From positions 1 through 55,769 of the forward strand of contig JALOKP010000029.1 in the NCBI GenBank assembly GCA_025456425.1: 55,769 nucleotides of DNA, in the 5' to 3' direction. The translations under genes and the position numbers were made by a program. This stretch comes from Acidobacteriota bacterium (lineage in GTDB: Bacteria > Acidobacteriota > Polarisedimenticolia > J045). Of this stretch, positions 1 to 10,754 are shown piece by piece. The notes beneath the pieces were generated by a model that made no database searches, was not told the origin of the DNA, and was given only the letters and a program-made list of their open reading frames with translations. The first letter of the stretch is position 1. Each line of letters begins with the position of its first letter.

Positions 1-1611
1 CAGCGCGCGAAGGCGATGGAGGAGACCGCGTTCCGGCGGCGCTCCGAGGACCTCAACCGCCGCGCCGACCTGCTCAACCGCTACTACTACTTCTACGGCA
101 CGCCCGACGGCTTCGAGCGCGACCTGGCGCGCTTCCGTTCGGCGACCGCGGAGAGCGTGAAGGCCGCGGCGCGCTCGCTGGGCGAGAGGCGCGTCGACCT
201 GCGGATCGTGCCGGCCGGCGCGGCGTCGGCCGAGAGGGCGCTCGACACGCGCCCCGGCCCGGCGCCGGCGGGCGCGTTCGCCCCGCCCGCGGCGCGGCAG
301 TTCAAGCTGTCGAACGGCGCGGAGGTCGCCTTCGTGCCGGTCCCCGGCGCCGGCCTCTTCACCGGCCGCGCGATCTTCGACGGCGGCGAGCGCGCGGTCC
401 CGCCCGGCGAGGCGGGGCTGACGCCCCTCCTGGCGACGCTGCTCACCTCCGGCGCCGGCGGGAAGGACGCCGCGCAGTTCACCGACGCGGTCCAGACGCT
501 GGGGGCCTCGATGGCGGCCGAAGGGAGCCGGCACGTGCTGGTCGCCGGCGTCTCGGGCCTTTCCGCGAATCTCGACCCGACGCTCGACCTGTTCGCCGAC
601 GCGCTGCTGCGCCCGGCGCTCTCCGAGACCGACTTCTCGCGCGAGAAGTCGCTGGCGCTGGCGCGGATCGCGGCGCGCGCCGAGCGCCCGACGCAGGTCG
701 CGCAGCTCGTCGCGCTGGCCGGGCTGTTCGGGCCGGACGACCTGCGCGGCCGCGCGGCCGACGGCAGCGAGAAGACGGTCTCCGGGCTGACCCTGGCCCA
801 GGTGAAGGCCGCCTACCCGAAGCTGGTCGACCCGGCGCGGGCTCGCTTCGTCTTCGCGGGCGACCTGGACCCGGCGGCGCTGCAGGCGGCGCTCGAGGCC
901 CGCTTCGGCCGGGCCAAGCCGGCCGCAGGCGCGGGCGCCCCGCCGCCACGCCCGGCCCCGGTCCCCTCGGCCCCTGGTGGCAGAATCCTGCTGGTCGACC
1001 GCCCCGGCGCGCCGCAGACGGTGATCCTGCTGGCCCGCCCGGTGCCCCCCGCCGACGAGAGCGGCCGCGGCCGCCGCGCGATCCTGAACACCCTCTTCGG
1101 CGGCAGCTTCACCTCGCGCCTCAATCAGAACCTGCGCGAGGACAAGGGCTACACCTACGGCGCGCGCAGCCAGTTCTCGCAGGACGGGGCGCAGCCGCTG
1201 CTGGTCGCGTCGGCGTCGGTCCAGACCGAGGTGACCGCCGCGGCGCTGGGCGAGTTCCGGAAGGAGTTCGCCGCGCTGGCGTCCGGCGACGTGACGGCGG
1301 AGGAACTGGCCAAGGCCCGCGAGACCGCCAAGCACGACCTGGTCGAGGCGGTGGCCACGACCAGCTCGACGGCCGAGGTCTTCGCCGGCTTCGTGGTCCA
1401 GGAGCGGTCGCTCGACGCGCTCGCGAAGCAGCTCGCGGCGCTCGACGCGGCGACGCTGGCGGCGATCAACGCCGACGCCAAGTCCGGGCTGTACGACTGG
1501 GGCGCGCTGACGGTCGTGCTGGTCGGGGACGCGGCCCAGGTCGTCCCGCAGCTCGAGAAGGCGGGGTACCCCGCGCCGCAGCGGGTCGACCTGGAGGGGC
1601 GGCCGAAGTAG
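1..1611 (+). CDS. M16 family zinc peptidase-like protein, C-terminal part (5' end outside window)
   Basis: The frame is open from base 1, so the true start lies upstream. What remains is the end of a first M16 unit followed by a complete second unit that begins near FKLSNGAEVAFVPV (about residue 95). The second unit has the M16 landmarks LREDKGYTYGARS, VASASVQTEV and a C-terminal domain ending in VLVGDAAQVVPQLEKAGYPA. The HxxEH zinc site of the active unit is not in the window. In the second unit, non-catalytic M16 copies usually help to close the clamp. Members of the pitrilysin/PqqL group are periplasmic or envelope-associated and degrade peptides. It ends six bases before the convergent gene at 1618. 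Family assignment is confident; active or inactive status cannot be judged here. Confidence 0.88.
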   Translation, partial: QRAKAMEETAFRRRSEDLNRRADLLNRYYYFYGTPDGFERDLARFRSATAESVKAAARSLGERRVDLRIVPAGAASAERALDTRPGPAPAGAFAPPAARQFKLSNGAEVAFVPVPGAGLFTGRAIFDGGERAVPPGEAGLTPLLATLLTSGAGGKDAAQFTDAVQTLGASMAAEGSRHVLVAGVSGLSANLDPTLDLFADALLRPALSETDFSREKSLALARIAARAERPTQVAQLVALAGLFGPDDLRGRAADGSEKTVSGLTLAQVKAAYPKLVDPARARFVFAGDLDPAALQAALEARFGRAKPAAGAGAPPPRPAPVPSAPGGRILLVDRPGAPQTVILLARPVPPADESGRGRRAILNTLFGGSFTSRLNQNLREDKGYTYGARSQFSQDGAQPLLVASASVQTEVTAAALGEFRKEFAALASGDVTAEELAKARETAKHDLVEAVATTSSTAEVFAGFVVQERSLDALAKQLAALDAATLAAINADAKSGLYDWGALTVVLVGDAAQVVPQLEKAGYPAPQRVDLEGRPK

Positions 1612-1617
1612 CGAGCG

Positions 1618-2055
1618 TCAGTCCTTCATAAGGTAGACCAGCCGGACGAAGGGCGGGAGCGCTTCCGCTTCGGCGACGCTGACCCCGTGACCGTGTCCGG
1701 CGGGCGCGGCCCAGGCGTCGTTGTCGGTGTCGACCCCGACGAGCCCGCCGTCGGCCTTCCCCACCGACGCGCGGTGCGCGTGGCTCGCCGAGCCGCCCTC
1801 CTGTCCCGCCGCCTCGCCGGGCACCCCGCCCATCACGAAGCGGTCGCGCAGGTCCGGCGTCTTGCGGCCGGTCGGCGTCGCGCGGCCGTCGCAGACCGTC
1901 CAGCCCGCCGGAACCTCGCTGCCGGCGAAGGCGACGATCGCGCCGCTCGGGACGGGCGGCGGCAGCTCCTTCGCCGGGGGCGGCGAGCACCCGGCCGTGC
2001 CGAGCAACGCCGCGAGGACTGCGAACGGAATACTCCGCAACGAACGACTGGACAT
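1618..2055 (-). CDS. Lipoprotein with phage-tail-collar-like domain
   Basis: A 145-residue protein. The ATG at 2055 is preceded by GGGAGG at good spacing. The N-terminus is a lipoprotein signal (LAALLGTAGC, Cys 23), so it should be lipid-anchored in the envelope. The mature part reads PAGWTVCDG ... TPDLRDRFVMGG ... HAHRASVG ... HGHGVSVAEA ... LPPFVRLVYLMK. This is the pattern of phage tail collar and microcystin-dependent-protein-like domains (PxGW..CDG, PDLRgRF, His pairs, PPy..l.yimk). These folds are normally structural, and its role here is unknown. It is convergent with the M16 gene and divergent from the nitronate monooxygenase gene, with about 200 bp between the starts. Confidence 0.8.
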   Translation of the reverse strand: MSSRSLRSIPFAVLAALLGTAGCSPPPAKELPPPVPSGAIVAFAGSEVPAGWTVCDGRATPTGRKTPDLRDRFVMGGVPGEAAGQEGGSASHAHRASVGKADGGLVGVDTDNDAWAAPAGHGHGVSVAEAEALPPFVRLVYLMKD

Positions 2056-2254
2056 CGGCCCTCCCTGCCCCGCCCCGCGGCGGGGCGAGCCGAGGCTACA
2101 CCCGGGGACGCCGCCGGGGGCCTCAGCCCCGCCCCGCCGGCTCGGGGCGCGCCCGGGGCCGGATCGGGTTATCATCCCTTCATCGACCGCGTTCGATTTT
2201 TCTCGCCGCGGCCCCGTTGTTCGCCTCGACTCTGGCCCAGGACGGACCGTCCCG

Positions 2255-3424
2255 ATGACCGATTCCCCACTGAAACGCCTGCGCCTGAAGGGGAAGTCGC
2301 TCCTCCCGATCGTGCAGGGGGGGATGGGGGTCGGCGTCTCGTCGCACCGCCTGGCCGGGGCCGTGGCTCGCGAGGGGGCGGTCGGGACGATCGCCAGCAT
2401 CGACCTGCGGCACCACCACCCCGACCTCCTGGCGCGCACGCGGGACTGCCGCGACCAGGTCCGGATCGACGCCGCGAACTGCGAGGCCCTGGACCGCGAG
2501 ATCCGCGCCGCGCACACGGTCGCGGAAGGCGAGGGGCTGGTCGCCGTGAACGTGATGAAGGCCGTCACCAGCCACGCCGAGCTGGTCCGGCAGTCGTGCG
2601 AGAGCGGCGCCGACGCGATCGTGATGGGGGCGGGCCTCCCGTTCGACCTGCCCGAGCTGACCGCCGACCACCCCGAGGTCGCGCTGATCCCGATCCTCTC
2701 CGAGGCGCGCGGGATCGGCGTGCTGGTCAAGCGCTGGATGCGCCGGAACCGGCTACCCGACGCGATCGTGATCGAGCACCCGCGCTATGCCGGCGGCCAC
2801 CTGGGGGTGGCGCGGGCCGAAGATGTGGGCGAGGAGCGCTTCGACTTCCGGCGCGTGCTCGAGTCGGCCTTCGAGCTATGGCGGGAATACGGGATCGAGC
2901 GGGAGGCGATTCCGCTGATCCCGGCGGGGGGGATCAACTCGCACGAGAAGGTCGCCGAACTGCTCGCGATGGGGGCGGCCGCGGTCCAGGTCGGGACCCC
3001 GTTCGCGGTCACCGAGGAGTCCGACGCGCACCCCAACTTCAAGCGCGTGCTGGCCCGCGCGCGGCCGGAGCAGATCATCACCTTCATGAGCGCCGCGGGG
3101 CTGCCGGCCCGCGCCGTGCTGACGCCGTGGCTGAAGCGCTACCTGGAGATGGAGTCGCGGCTGCAGGAACGCGCCGGCCGATTCCGGGACCGCTGCGCCT
3201 CGGCCTTCAACTGCCTGTCTCACTGCGGCCTGCGCGACGGGATCGCGAAGATGGGGCAGTTCTGCATCGACGCCCAGCTGGCCGCGGCGCTGAAGGGCGA
3301 CGTCGAGCGCGGCCTCTTCTTCCGCGGCTCGGAGAGCCTGCCGTTCGGCGAGCAGATCCGCCCGGTGCGCGAGTTGCTCGACTACCTGCTCAACGGGACG
3401 AAACCGGTGCCTTCCCGCGCCTGA
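2255..3424 (+). CDS. Nitronate monooxygenase / 2-nitropropane dioxygenase family protein
   Basis: A 389-residue flavoprotein of TIM-barrel type. The N-terminal strand PIVQGGMGVGVS (residues 19-30) is the typical FMN-binding start of this family. AGGHLG (179-184) is the family GGHxG motif whose His is the catalytic base. IPAGGINSH and GAAAVQVGTPF (about 222-250) form the FMN phosphate site. These enzymes use FMN and O2 to oxidise alkyl nitronates such as propionate-3-nitronate; some relatives are enoyl-ACP reductases (FabK). A Cys-rich C-terminal stretch (CASAFNCLSHC, about 314-324) is found in the longer NMO class. The frame is open far upstream, but ATG 2255 fits the family N-terminus. It is transcribed alone. 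Confidence 0.85.
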   Translation: MTDSPLKRLRLKGKSLLPIVQGGMGVGVSSHRLAGAVAREGAVGTIASIDLRHHHPDLLARTRDCRDQVRIDAANCEALDREIRAAHTVAEGEGLVAVNVMKAVTSHAELVRQSCESGADAIVMGAGLPFDLPELTADHPEVALIPILSEARGIGVLVKRWMRRNRLPDAIVIEHPRYAGGHLGVARAEDVGEERFDFRRVLESAFELWREYGIEREAIPLIPAGGINSHEKVAELLAMGAAAVQVGTPFAVTEESDAHPNFKRVLARARPEQIITFMSAAGLPARAVLTPWLKRYLEMESRLQERAGRFRDRCASAFNCLSHCGLRDGIAKMGQFCIDAQLAAALKGDVERGLFFRGSESLPFGEQIRPVRELLDYLLNGTKPVPSRA

Positions 3425-3445
3425 CGAGCGAGCGCCGCGCGGGCA

Positions 3446-3652
3446 TCAGACGCGCGCCTGATCGACGGCCTTCTCCAGCAGCCGCTCCAGCCCGCGCGCG
3501 GTCGCCTGCGCGTTCAGGTAGCCGAGGTCGAGCGTTTCCTGCTGGATCCGAATCACGCCGATGACATCGGACCACTGGCGGTCCGACACCTCGCCACCGA
3601 GCCGCTCGAACAGGTGCGCGACCTCGATCGCCAGCTCGACCGGCCGGGTCAC
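3446..3652 (-). pseudogene. Nucleotidyltransferase (AbiEii-like) with its catalytic core deleted in frame
   Basis: About 68 residues from a GTG at 3652 preceded by GGAG; a start at 3679 would overlap the upstream gene by 23 bp. The N-terminus (PVELAIEVAHLFERLG) matches the opening helix of the AbiEii-like nucleotidyltransferases that follow genes like the one at 3657. The rest (GEVSDRQWSDVIGVIRIQQ, then YLNAQATARGLERLLEKAVDQA) matches the last helix bundle of the same family. The roughly 120-residue centre that would hold the GS..D.D nucleotidyltransferase core is missing, and the two ends are joined in frame at FERLG/GEVSD. The join lies at a likely RLG direct repeat. This is recognition of a family pattern from memory, not an alignment. 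The product cannot be catalytic and may be a remnant. Confidence 0.6.
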
Positions 3653-3656
3653 GAGC

Positions 3657-3926
3657 TCACTCTCCCCGGGCCGGGGCATTCGCCGCGGCGGCGCTCGCCG
3701 CCGCGGACGCCAGCTCGCGCCCGAGCCGAATCTCGGCCAGCCGCAGCCTCAACTCCGCTTCGTCGGCCGTTGGATGTCGCAGCCGAAGCCCGGCGAGGAC
3801 CAGCTCGTCGAGGGCCTCGCACATCTCGCCGGCGAGTTCGAGGCGCCGCTCGGGGGTCATGCGCCGGTAGCCTTCGGCGATCAGCCGGACGACGGCCGGG
3901 TCGGTGTCCGTGAGCCCGGAATCCAT
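3657..3926 (-). CDS. Small helical protein, antitoxin-like partner of nucleotidyltransferase genes
   Basis: An 89-residue protein starting at ATG 3926. It reads VVRLIAEGYRRMTPERRLELAGEMCEALDELVLAGLRLRHP, then TADEAELRLRLAEIRLGRELA. The pattern M(T/S)PeeR....ae......lalaGirarHP.a...E..lrLa.lrLG is a widespread small family that sits directly upstream of AbiEii-like nucleotidyltransferases in Acidobacteria and Planctomycetes. It is almost entirely alpha-helical and charged, with a low-complexity Ala tail. It is translated just upstream of the deleted partner at 3446, with 4 bp between this gene's stop and the partner's GTG. A toxin-antitoxin or regulatory role is an inference from that pairing. 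Confidence 0.6.
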   Translation of the reverse strand: MDSGLTDTDPAVVRLIAEGYRRMTPERRLELAGEMCEALDELVLAGLRLRHPTADEAELRLRLAEIRLGRELASAAASAAAANAPARGE

Positions 3927-3988
3927 GGCCCGTAGATGCCACGGGAGACGCCGCGAGTCAACGGACAGCGCGGACCGGGACGGAGCGG

Positions 3989-4216
3989 TCACCTCCGCCG
4001 GGCGACCTGTCGCCCGGCCTTCCGCGCTGGCGCCTCTGCGGATCCCGCATCCCGCCCCACCGCCAGCGTCCGTCGCAGGTACTCCTCCGTCGCCGACCCC
4101 GCCGCCTGCGCCACCGCCTCGGGTGGCCCCTCGGCGATGATCCGCCCGCCCTCGTTCCCGCCTTCCGGCCCGAGGTCGACCAGGTAGTCCGCGGTCTTGA
4201 TCACGTCGAGGTTGTG
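3989..4216 (-). pseudogene. Detached 3' end of uvrA (displaced tail)
   Basis: The last 75 or so codons of a UvrA, with no start and no upstream body. [20 protein letters not shown] and the following residues through [11 protein letters not shown] match the tail of the uvrA at 7118-9949 at 50 of 55 positions counted by eye; the extreme C-termini then differ. The homology starts abruptly at 4216, at the end of a 26-nt sequence that is identical at 7323-7348. The two tails differ by scattered third-position and a few amino-acid changes. They are therefore diverged homologues rather than a fresh duplication. See the finding on icd/icdC-like integration. Confidence 0.85.
4191..4216. repeat. 26-nt direct repeat, copy 1 (attachment-site-like core)
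   Basis: A 26-base sequence containing TTGATCACGTCGAGGTTGTG at its right end. It is identical to 7323-7348 and in the same orientation. It lies in the uvrA tail codons for HNLDVIKTA. To its right the homology between the two uvrA tails stops completely; to its left the tails stay similar but with mismatches. That position is what a site-specific crossover core would show. Confidence 0.7.
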
Positions 4217-4992
4217 CCGGGTCGCGCTCCTGGCGCAGTACGATGGGCTGGCTTTCCCGTCCGCGCGAACCAGAGCCTGAGGACCGCGGCCACAACTGCG
4301 AGCGAGGTCAGAACCGCCACTCGCCTCCGCCACCCCGCCGGCGCGTCTCCCCTGACACTCTCCATGCACAATCGTAGAACCGAATAGCCGCCGACGAACA
4401 CGATGGCTGGAACTCCCGTCGGCTGGGACACGCGGGCCCTCGCAACGAACACGAGCAGAAACGCGCACCCCACCATTTCGTAGAGCTGGACTGGATGTAG
4501 CCCGGCGGGCCCGAACGCGATCCCGGCGGGGCTCAGGGCCTCGTATCGCGTCGCCCAGGACAGGTTGGATGGAACACCGAAGCAGCATCCATGAAGGAAG
4601 CAGCCAAGCCGTCCGAGAATCTGCGCGAGCAGCATCGGGATCGCGACGCTGTCGACGACCAGCGCGACCCTCAATCCCAATAGCCGCGAGGCGGCCGCCG
4701 CACCGCAGCACGCTCCGAGTACGAATCCGAGAACGGAGTAGCCGCCGCCTCTCAGGCTTACCGCGTGATCCAGCGACAGCGGCAAGCTCCACCCGAGAAA
4801 CAGGAACGCCGCACTAAGTCGCGCAACGACGAGCCCGCCGATCATCCCGGAGAACAGAAGGACGACTCTGTTCCACGCCGAGACATGACCCGGCGCGAAC
4901 GAGTGGAACCATACAAGGCTCAGTACCAGTCCCGTCAGCAGGTTGTACGCCGACACTGCTTCACTGGAGAGCGTACCGGGGAGACCCTGCAC
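4201..4992 (-). CDS. Lgt-like prolipoprotein diacylglyceryl transferase family membrane protein
   Basis: 263 residues with a GTG start at 4992 and a weak ribosome site. It is a polytopic membrane protein with about seven hydrophobic segments. It contains [16 protein letters not shown] and [11 protein letters not shown], matching the Lgt landmarks (GR.gNF.nge..G and HP.QLYE). Lgt transfers diacylglyceryl from phosphatidylglycerol to the lipobox Cys of preprolipoproteins. This is the divergent GCFL.GCC.G subfamily seen outside the housekeeping gene, so the substrate may be special. The last five or so codons (through TTST) are read out of frame from the displaced uvrA tail. The native C-terminus has therefore been cut by the junction at about 4217. 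It lies 18 bp after the secreted protein at 5011, in an operon-like row. Confidence 0.75.
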   Translation of the reverse strand: MQGLPGTLSSEAVSAYNLLTGLVLSLVWFHSFAPGHVSAWNRVVLLFSGMIGGLVVARLSAAFLFLGWSLPLSLDHAVSLRGGGYSVLGFVLGACCGAAAASRLLGLRVALVVDSVAIPMLLAQILGRLGCFLHGCCFGVPSNLSWATRYEALSPAGIAFGPAGLHPVQLYEMVGCAFLLVFVARARVSQPTGVPAIVFVGGYSVLRLCMESVRGDAPAGWRRRVAVLTSLAVVAAVLRLWFARTGKPAHRTAPGARPGTTST

Positions 4993-5010
4993 GTTCTTGC
5001 CCGATCGTGA

Positions 5011-5760
5011 CTAGTCCAACCACGCGAGCGAGTTGACTTCTCCGCTGACGATCCTAGTGACGGGGTTCATTGTCCCCGTGAAGACGAGTCTCGCCCGCGC
5101 CGGAGCACTGCTCGGGTAGTACGTATTCGTGAGGTTCACGAAGACCACCAGGTGCAGGTGCCCGGAGGCGACATCGAGTTCCCCGGTGCTTGGCATGTCA
5201 GAACGCAGTTGCAACTGGTTCTCTCCCGTCGCCATGGGAGAGATGGCGCTGTGTGGGAACGATGGAATCGCCGCATAGAAGTTCTGCACCGTGATGGACC
5301 GCCTTCCGGCATGAGAGTGGCTCCCGAGCGAAATGACGGCGCCAAACGATGCGACGCCGGGGAGCACATCGCTCGCGTTCCCCCATTCATTCTGATTCTG
5401 GAGCGTCAGAGGGCCACCAGGCGTCAGGGAGCCCAGCGAGTATGTCGCGCCCACCGCAAAGGGGCTGCCGCCACCGCCACCGACGAGGTTCGAATTGACG
5501 TTGATGTCTACCTTATCCTCCTTGCAGATGATCGAGAAGATGGAGCCACGATCGCAAGTGCAGGAAGCCGTGCAGCGAACTCCGCCCGTCATCACGCAGC
5601 TGACGTCCTCGCATGGGGTGGTGCTTCCGTCCTCTTTCAGCTCATAGATGCAATCGGAGCCGATGAATTCTCCTTTCGCGCTATCGACTGACCAGACGAT
5701 CGCGAGAGCCACGAACGAGGCCATGATCAGTGCCGATAGGATCCGCTGAAATCGTCTCAT
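5011..5760 (-). CDS. Exported cysteine-rich hypothetical protein
   Basis: 249 residues; ATG 5760 overlaps the stop of the upstream gene (ATGA). It starts with a classical signal peptide (MRRFQRILSALIMASFVALA, then SVDSAKGEF). Just after cleavage there is a cluster of eight cysteines between about residues 36 and 70 (CIYELK..CEDVSCV..VRCTASCTCD), followed by one more Cys. This suggests disulfide-bonded or metal-binding surface structure. The remainder is beta-rich (NVNSNLVGGGGGSPF and then strands with Thr/Val/Ser) and has few charged residues. No known domain is recognised. Base composition is much closer to 55-60% G+C than the neighbours; the line at 5641 counts 30 G/C of 60. It belongs to the insert between the two uvrA tails. 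Confidence 0.75.
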   Translation of the reverse strand: MRRFQRILSALIMASFVALAIVWSVDSAKGEFIGSDCIYELKEDGSTTPCEDVSCVMTGGVRCTASCTCDRGSIFSIICKEDKVDINVNSNLVGGGGGSPFAVGATYSLGSLTPGGPLTLQNQNEWGNASDVLPGVASFGAVISLGSHSHAGRRSITVQNFYAAIPSFPHSAISPMATGENQLQLRSDMPSTGELDVASGHLHLVVFVNLTNTYYPSSAPARARLVFTGTMNPVTRIVSGEVNSLAWLD

Positions 5761-6434
5761 CGCTTCTCCTCCACTGCCGTGAGTTGGTACCCTTTCTCAC
5801 GCAAGAAATCGACATGGATCAGGGCCACGCGGCCTGACCGGTCGAAGATGAATAGCGTAGGGGACCACCGCAGATAGACCATCTCACCGGCCATTGGAGT
5901 TTCGACGAAGAGCACCTGCGCCGGGGCTCTGCGGAGCACTTGCTCGTGGAGGGTCGTGAAACGGGTGACTCGAGGAAGGACGGGATAGACAGGCTTCCCT
6001 TCGTATCTCCATCCCATCTCGGCAATCTCGAACCCCTGCTCCTTCGAGATGTTGCCTGGATTCATGAACAGCAGGACGATGCCATCTCCGTCACCGATCA
6101 GATCGCGAATGGAAGTCGGCCTGCCGCTTTCCGTCAGCAGCTCGGGGATGACTCCTTCTCGGCCGACGAGAGCCCCGAGCTTCTCTCTCTCCAACCGGTA
6201 CAGTCCCTCGTAGTCGCGAGCCGCAATGACCGCCTCGAGATCCGGAGGGATGGCGGGCCGCTCGGCCTCTCGCGCACATGCACCGACGAGAAGGCAGCCG
6301 GGAAAGAGGAGGAGCAGCAGCGCGGCGCGTCGGCTGGCACCTATCTTGCGCGCGGCGCGGAACCGCCACGGCCAAGTGACGCTGGTTCTTGCGCGAGAGT
6401 CACGATCCACGGAGCGAGCCTCGCTTGTCAGCAT
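5757..6434 (-). CDS. Thioredoxin-fold-like lipoprotein without a CxxC motif
   Basis: 225 residues from ATG 6434. A hydrophobic segment ends in a lipobox (CLLVGAC, Cys 53), preceded by an unusually long 37-residue basic N-terminus. The mature part has an order resembling redoxin/TlpA proteins: SIRDLIGDGDGIVLLFMNPGN, later VLFVETPMAGEMVYLRWSPTLFIFDRSGRVALIHVDF. The redox CxxC is absent (MNPGN at the expected position). If it has the thioredoxin fold it is probably not a disulfide reductase. The start codon is immediately preceded by C and a run of 12 G; a TTG at 6461 would instead put this run inside the coding frame. It is translationally coupled to the gene at 5011. Confidence 0.65.
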   Translation of the reverse strand: MLTSEARSVDRDSRARTSVTWPWRFRAARKIGASRRAALLLLLFPGCLLVGACAREAERPAIPPDLEAVIAARDYEGLYRLEREKLGALVGREGVIPELLTESGRPTSIRDLIGDGDGIVLLFMNPGNISKEQGFEIAEMGWRYEGKPVYPVLPRVTRFTTLHEQVLRRAPAQVLFVETPMAGEMVYLRWSPTLFIFDRSGRVALIHVDFLREKGYQLTAVEEKR

Positions 6435-6435
6435 G

Positions 6436-6447
6436 CCCCCCCCCCCC
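6436..6447 (-). repeat. Homopolymer of 12 C (12 G on the coding strand) at a start codon
   Basis: Twelve consecutive C on the plus strand sit one base from the ATG at 6434 of the lipoprotein gene. In the gene's sense it reads G12-C-ATG. A G-run can act as a strong but slippery ribosome-binding sequence, and such runs change length readily during replication. If translation starts at TTG 6461 the run encodes four glycines and any length change would shift the frame. Confidence 0.85.
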
Positions 6448-6567
6448 GGGTGCTTTGTCAAGGGGATCTTCGGCAGTGGTCCCAGTAGGAACGCTTACCT
6501 CTCGCCGTACTCGAGTTTCTCGCCGTCATGCCGGCCGCGACGCCGCGGTGCCGCACGTCGGAGCCGT

Positions 6568-7113
6568 TCATGATTTCGGTTCCGCGCGCGACGCGCTCGA
6601 GCACGCCATCGGCGACCGGGTGAGAACATGGAGGATCCCGTAGCTGTAGCTCGCAATCGCCAATCCCGACGCGACCGTAACGGCCACCGCCCCGAATTGA
6701 CGACCCAGCCAGAAGAAGTCGCTCCCACTCGACGCCAGGCCTCCGACGCTGTTGTAGGCCGTGTTGATGAGGGGGGACAGCATCATGACGACGAACACGT
6801 TCACGAAGAGCCACCGCCGAGTCGGCGCAATCCGGAATGCCCAGACATACCCGGCGGCGAAGACGAGCGCGTCTCCGAGATAGGGCGCTGCGAACGTGAG
6901 CCAGCTGATCTGTCCTCCCTGCATCTGGACGAACCCCCACCCTCGGTCTGATGGCAGGATGGAGAACGCGCCGATCCGTCCTCCTTGCGCGAGGCCCACG
7001 AGGAGATGGCTGCCCTCGTGGCGGAGCGTCCCCAGCACGAGGTAGACGGGACTCGCAAGGACCCACCACAGATCCCCGGCGCGAAGCGCCCACCCCCGAG
7101 TCAGGGGGGGCAC
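6568..7113 (-). CDS. Membrane metallopeptidase-like protein with an HEGSH motif
   Basis: 181 residues from a GTG at 7113, four bases after the uvrA stop. TLRHEGSHLLVGLAQGG carries an HExxH zinc motif inside a hydrophobic N-terminal segment, as in M50-type intramembrane or membrane-bound metalloproteases. It is followed by about four more membrane segments (SWLTFAAPYLGDALVFAAGY, LFVNVFVVMMLSPLI, VAVTVASGLAIASYSYGIL). A DG-type third ligand typical of site-2 proteases (NxxPxxxxDG) is not seen, though PLINTAYNS sits where it might lie. Activity is therefore uncertain. It is the first gene of the four-gene insert, and composition is lower in G+C than the flanks. The exact start is uncertain because the right junction of the insert lies here. 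Confidence 0.65.
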   Translation of the reverse strand: MPPLTRGWALRAGDLWWVLASPVYLVLGTLRHEGSHLLVGLAQGGRIGAFSILPSDRGWGFVQMQGGQISWLTFAAPYLGDALVFAAGYVWAFRIAPTRRWLFVNVFVVMMLSPLINTAYNSVGGLASSGSDFFWLGRQFGAVAVTVASGLAIASYSYGILHVLTRSPMACSSASRAEPKS

Positions 7114-7117
7114 ACAC

Positions 7118-9949
<2,832 letters not shown>

Positions 9950-10064
9950 GAGCCGATCCTCCGGCGGAAGCCGGCGAGTGTATCCCGCTCCAGGAGGAAA
10001 GGCACGATCCGGGTGCCGCGCGCGGCCCCGGCGCGGGGTAAACTCCCCGGCCCGGAGGAGCCCG

Positions 10065-10754
10065 ATGGACCCCGATTCCCCCCGGCGCGCGCGGCCGGCC
10101 GTGCTGCCCGCCGCCGCTCGGCTGGCCACACTGCTGCTGCCTGCGGCGCTGCTGGCGGCGGCGGCAGGCTGCGCCAGCCTTGCGCCGCCGGCCGGCCCGT
10201 GGACGCTGCAGGCGACCGACCCCTCCGGCACGCCCCTGCCGGGCGGCGTACAGACCTACCGTGCCGAGGGGATCGTGCTCGAGCTCCGGCCCCTCACCGA
10301 CGCCGAGCGCACCACCTTCCTGACCCAGCGCGCCGGCGCGGCGGGCGACGTCTTCGCCGGCGGCGTCAAGAGCTTTCTCACCTTCCGACTGACGGTCGCC
10401 GCCACCGGCAACGTCCCGGCCCACATCGAGACGCAGTCGATCCGCCTGCTCCCCAACGGCGGCAGCTCGATGCTCCCGCCGCTCGACTACACCCGGGCCT
10501 TCGAGCTGCTGCGTCCCGAGCGCGGCACACTCCCTTCCGAGGGGATGGTCGAGACCCTGATGCGCGGCGTCTTCGACGGGCCGATCGATCTCGCGGCCGG
10601 GCAGTCGCTCGAAGGGCTCCTGATCTTCGTCGAGCCGGAGGGGACCTGGGACATCCTCTTCCTCGACATCCCGTTCATCCAGGCCGGTGCCGACACCGGC
10701 CGCAGCCGCTTCTACTTCCAGAAGAAGTACGAGGGCGAGGCGACGCCGCAATGA
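10065..10754 (+). CDS. Lipoprotein of unknown function
   Basis: 229 residues from ATG 10065 with GGAGGAG just upstream. A lipoprotein signal ends at LLAAAAGC (Cys 36). The mature protein has beta-type sequence: [39 protein letters not shown], then [12 protein letters not shown]-like text and [21 protein letters not shown]. No domain is recognised; the layout resembles small immunoglobulin-like envelope lipoproteins. Its TGA overlaps the folD ATG (ATGA), so the two are translationally coupled, together with coaE. The link to folate and CoA metabolism is positional only. It is divergent from uvrA with 115 bp between starts. Confidence 0.75.
   Translation: MDPDSPRRARPAVLPAAARLATLLLPAALLAAAAGCASLAPPAGPWTLQATDPSGTPLPGGVQTYRAEGIVLELRPLTDAERTTFLTQRAGAAGDVFAGGVKSFLTFRLTVAATGNVPAHIETQSIRLLPNGGSSMLPPLDYTRAFELLRPERGTLPSEGMVETLMRGVFDGPIDLAAGQSLEGLLIFVEPEGTWDILFLDIPFIQAGADTGRSRFYFQKKYEGEATPQ

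Noticed and set aside
2056-2254. A long open frame extending the nitronate monooxygenase upstream of 2255
   Set aside because: The upstream translation is Pro/Arg/Ala-rich and unlike the family. ATG 2255 gives the expected N-terminal PIVQGGMG region at the normal distance.
6444-6461. TTGACA (minus strand, 6456-6461) as a -35 promoter box
   Set aside because: No acceptable -10 lies 16-18 bases downstream; that stretch is the G tract. Treated as chance and as part of an alternative TTG start.
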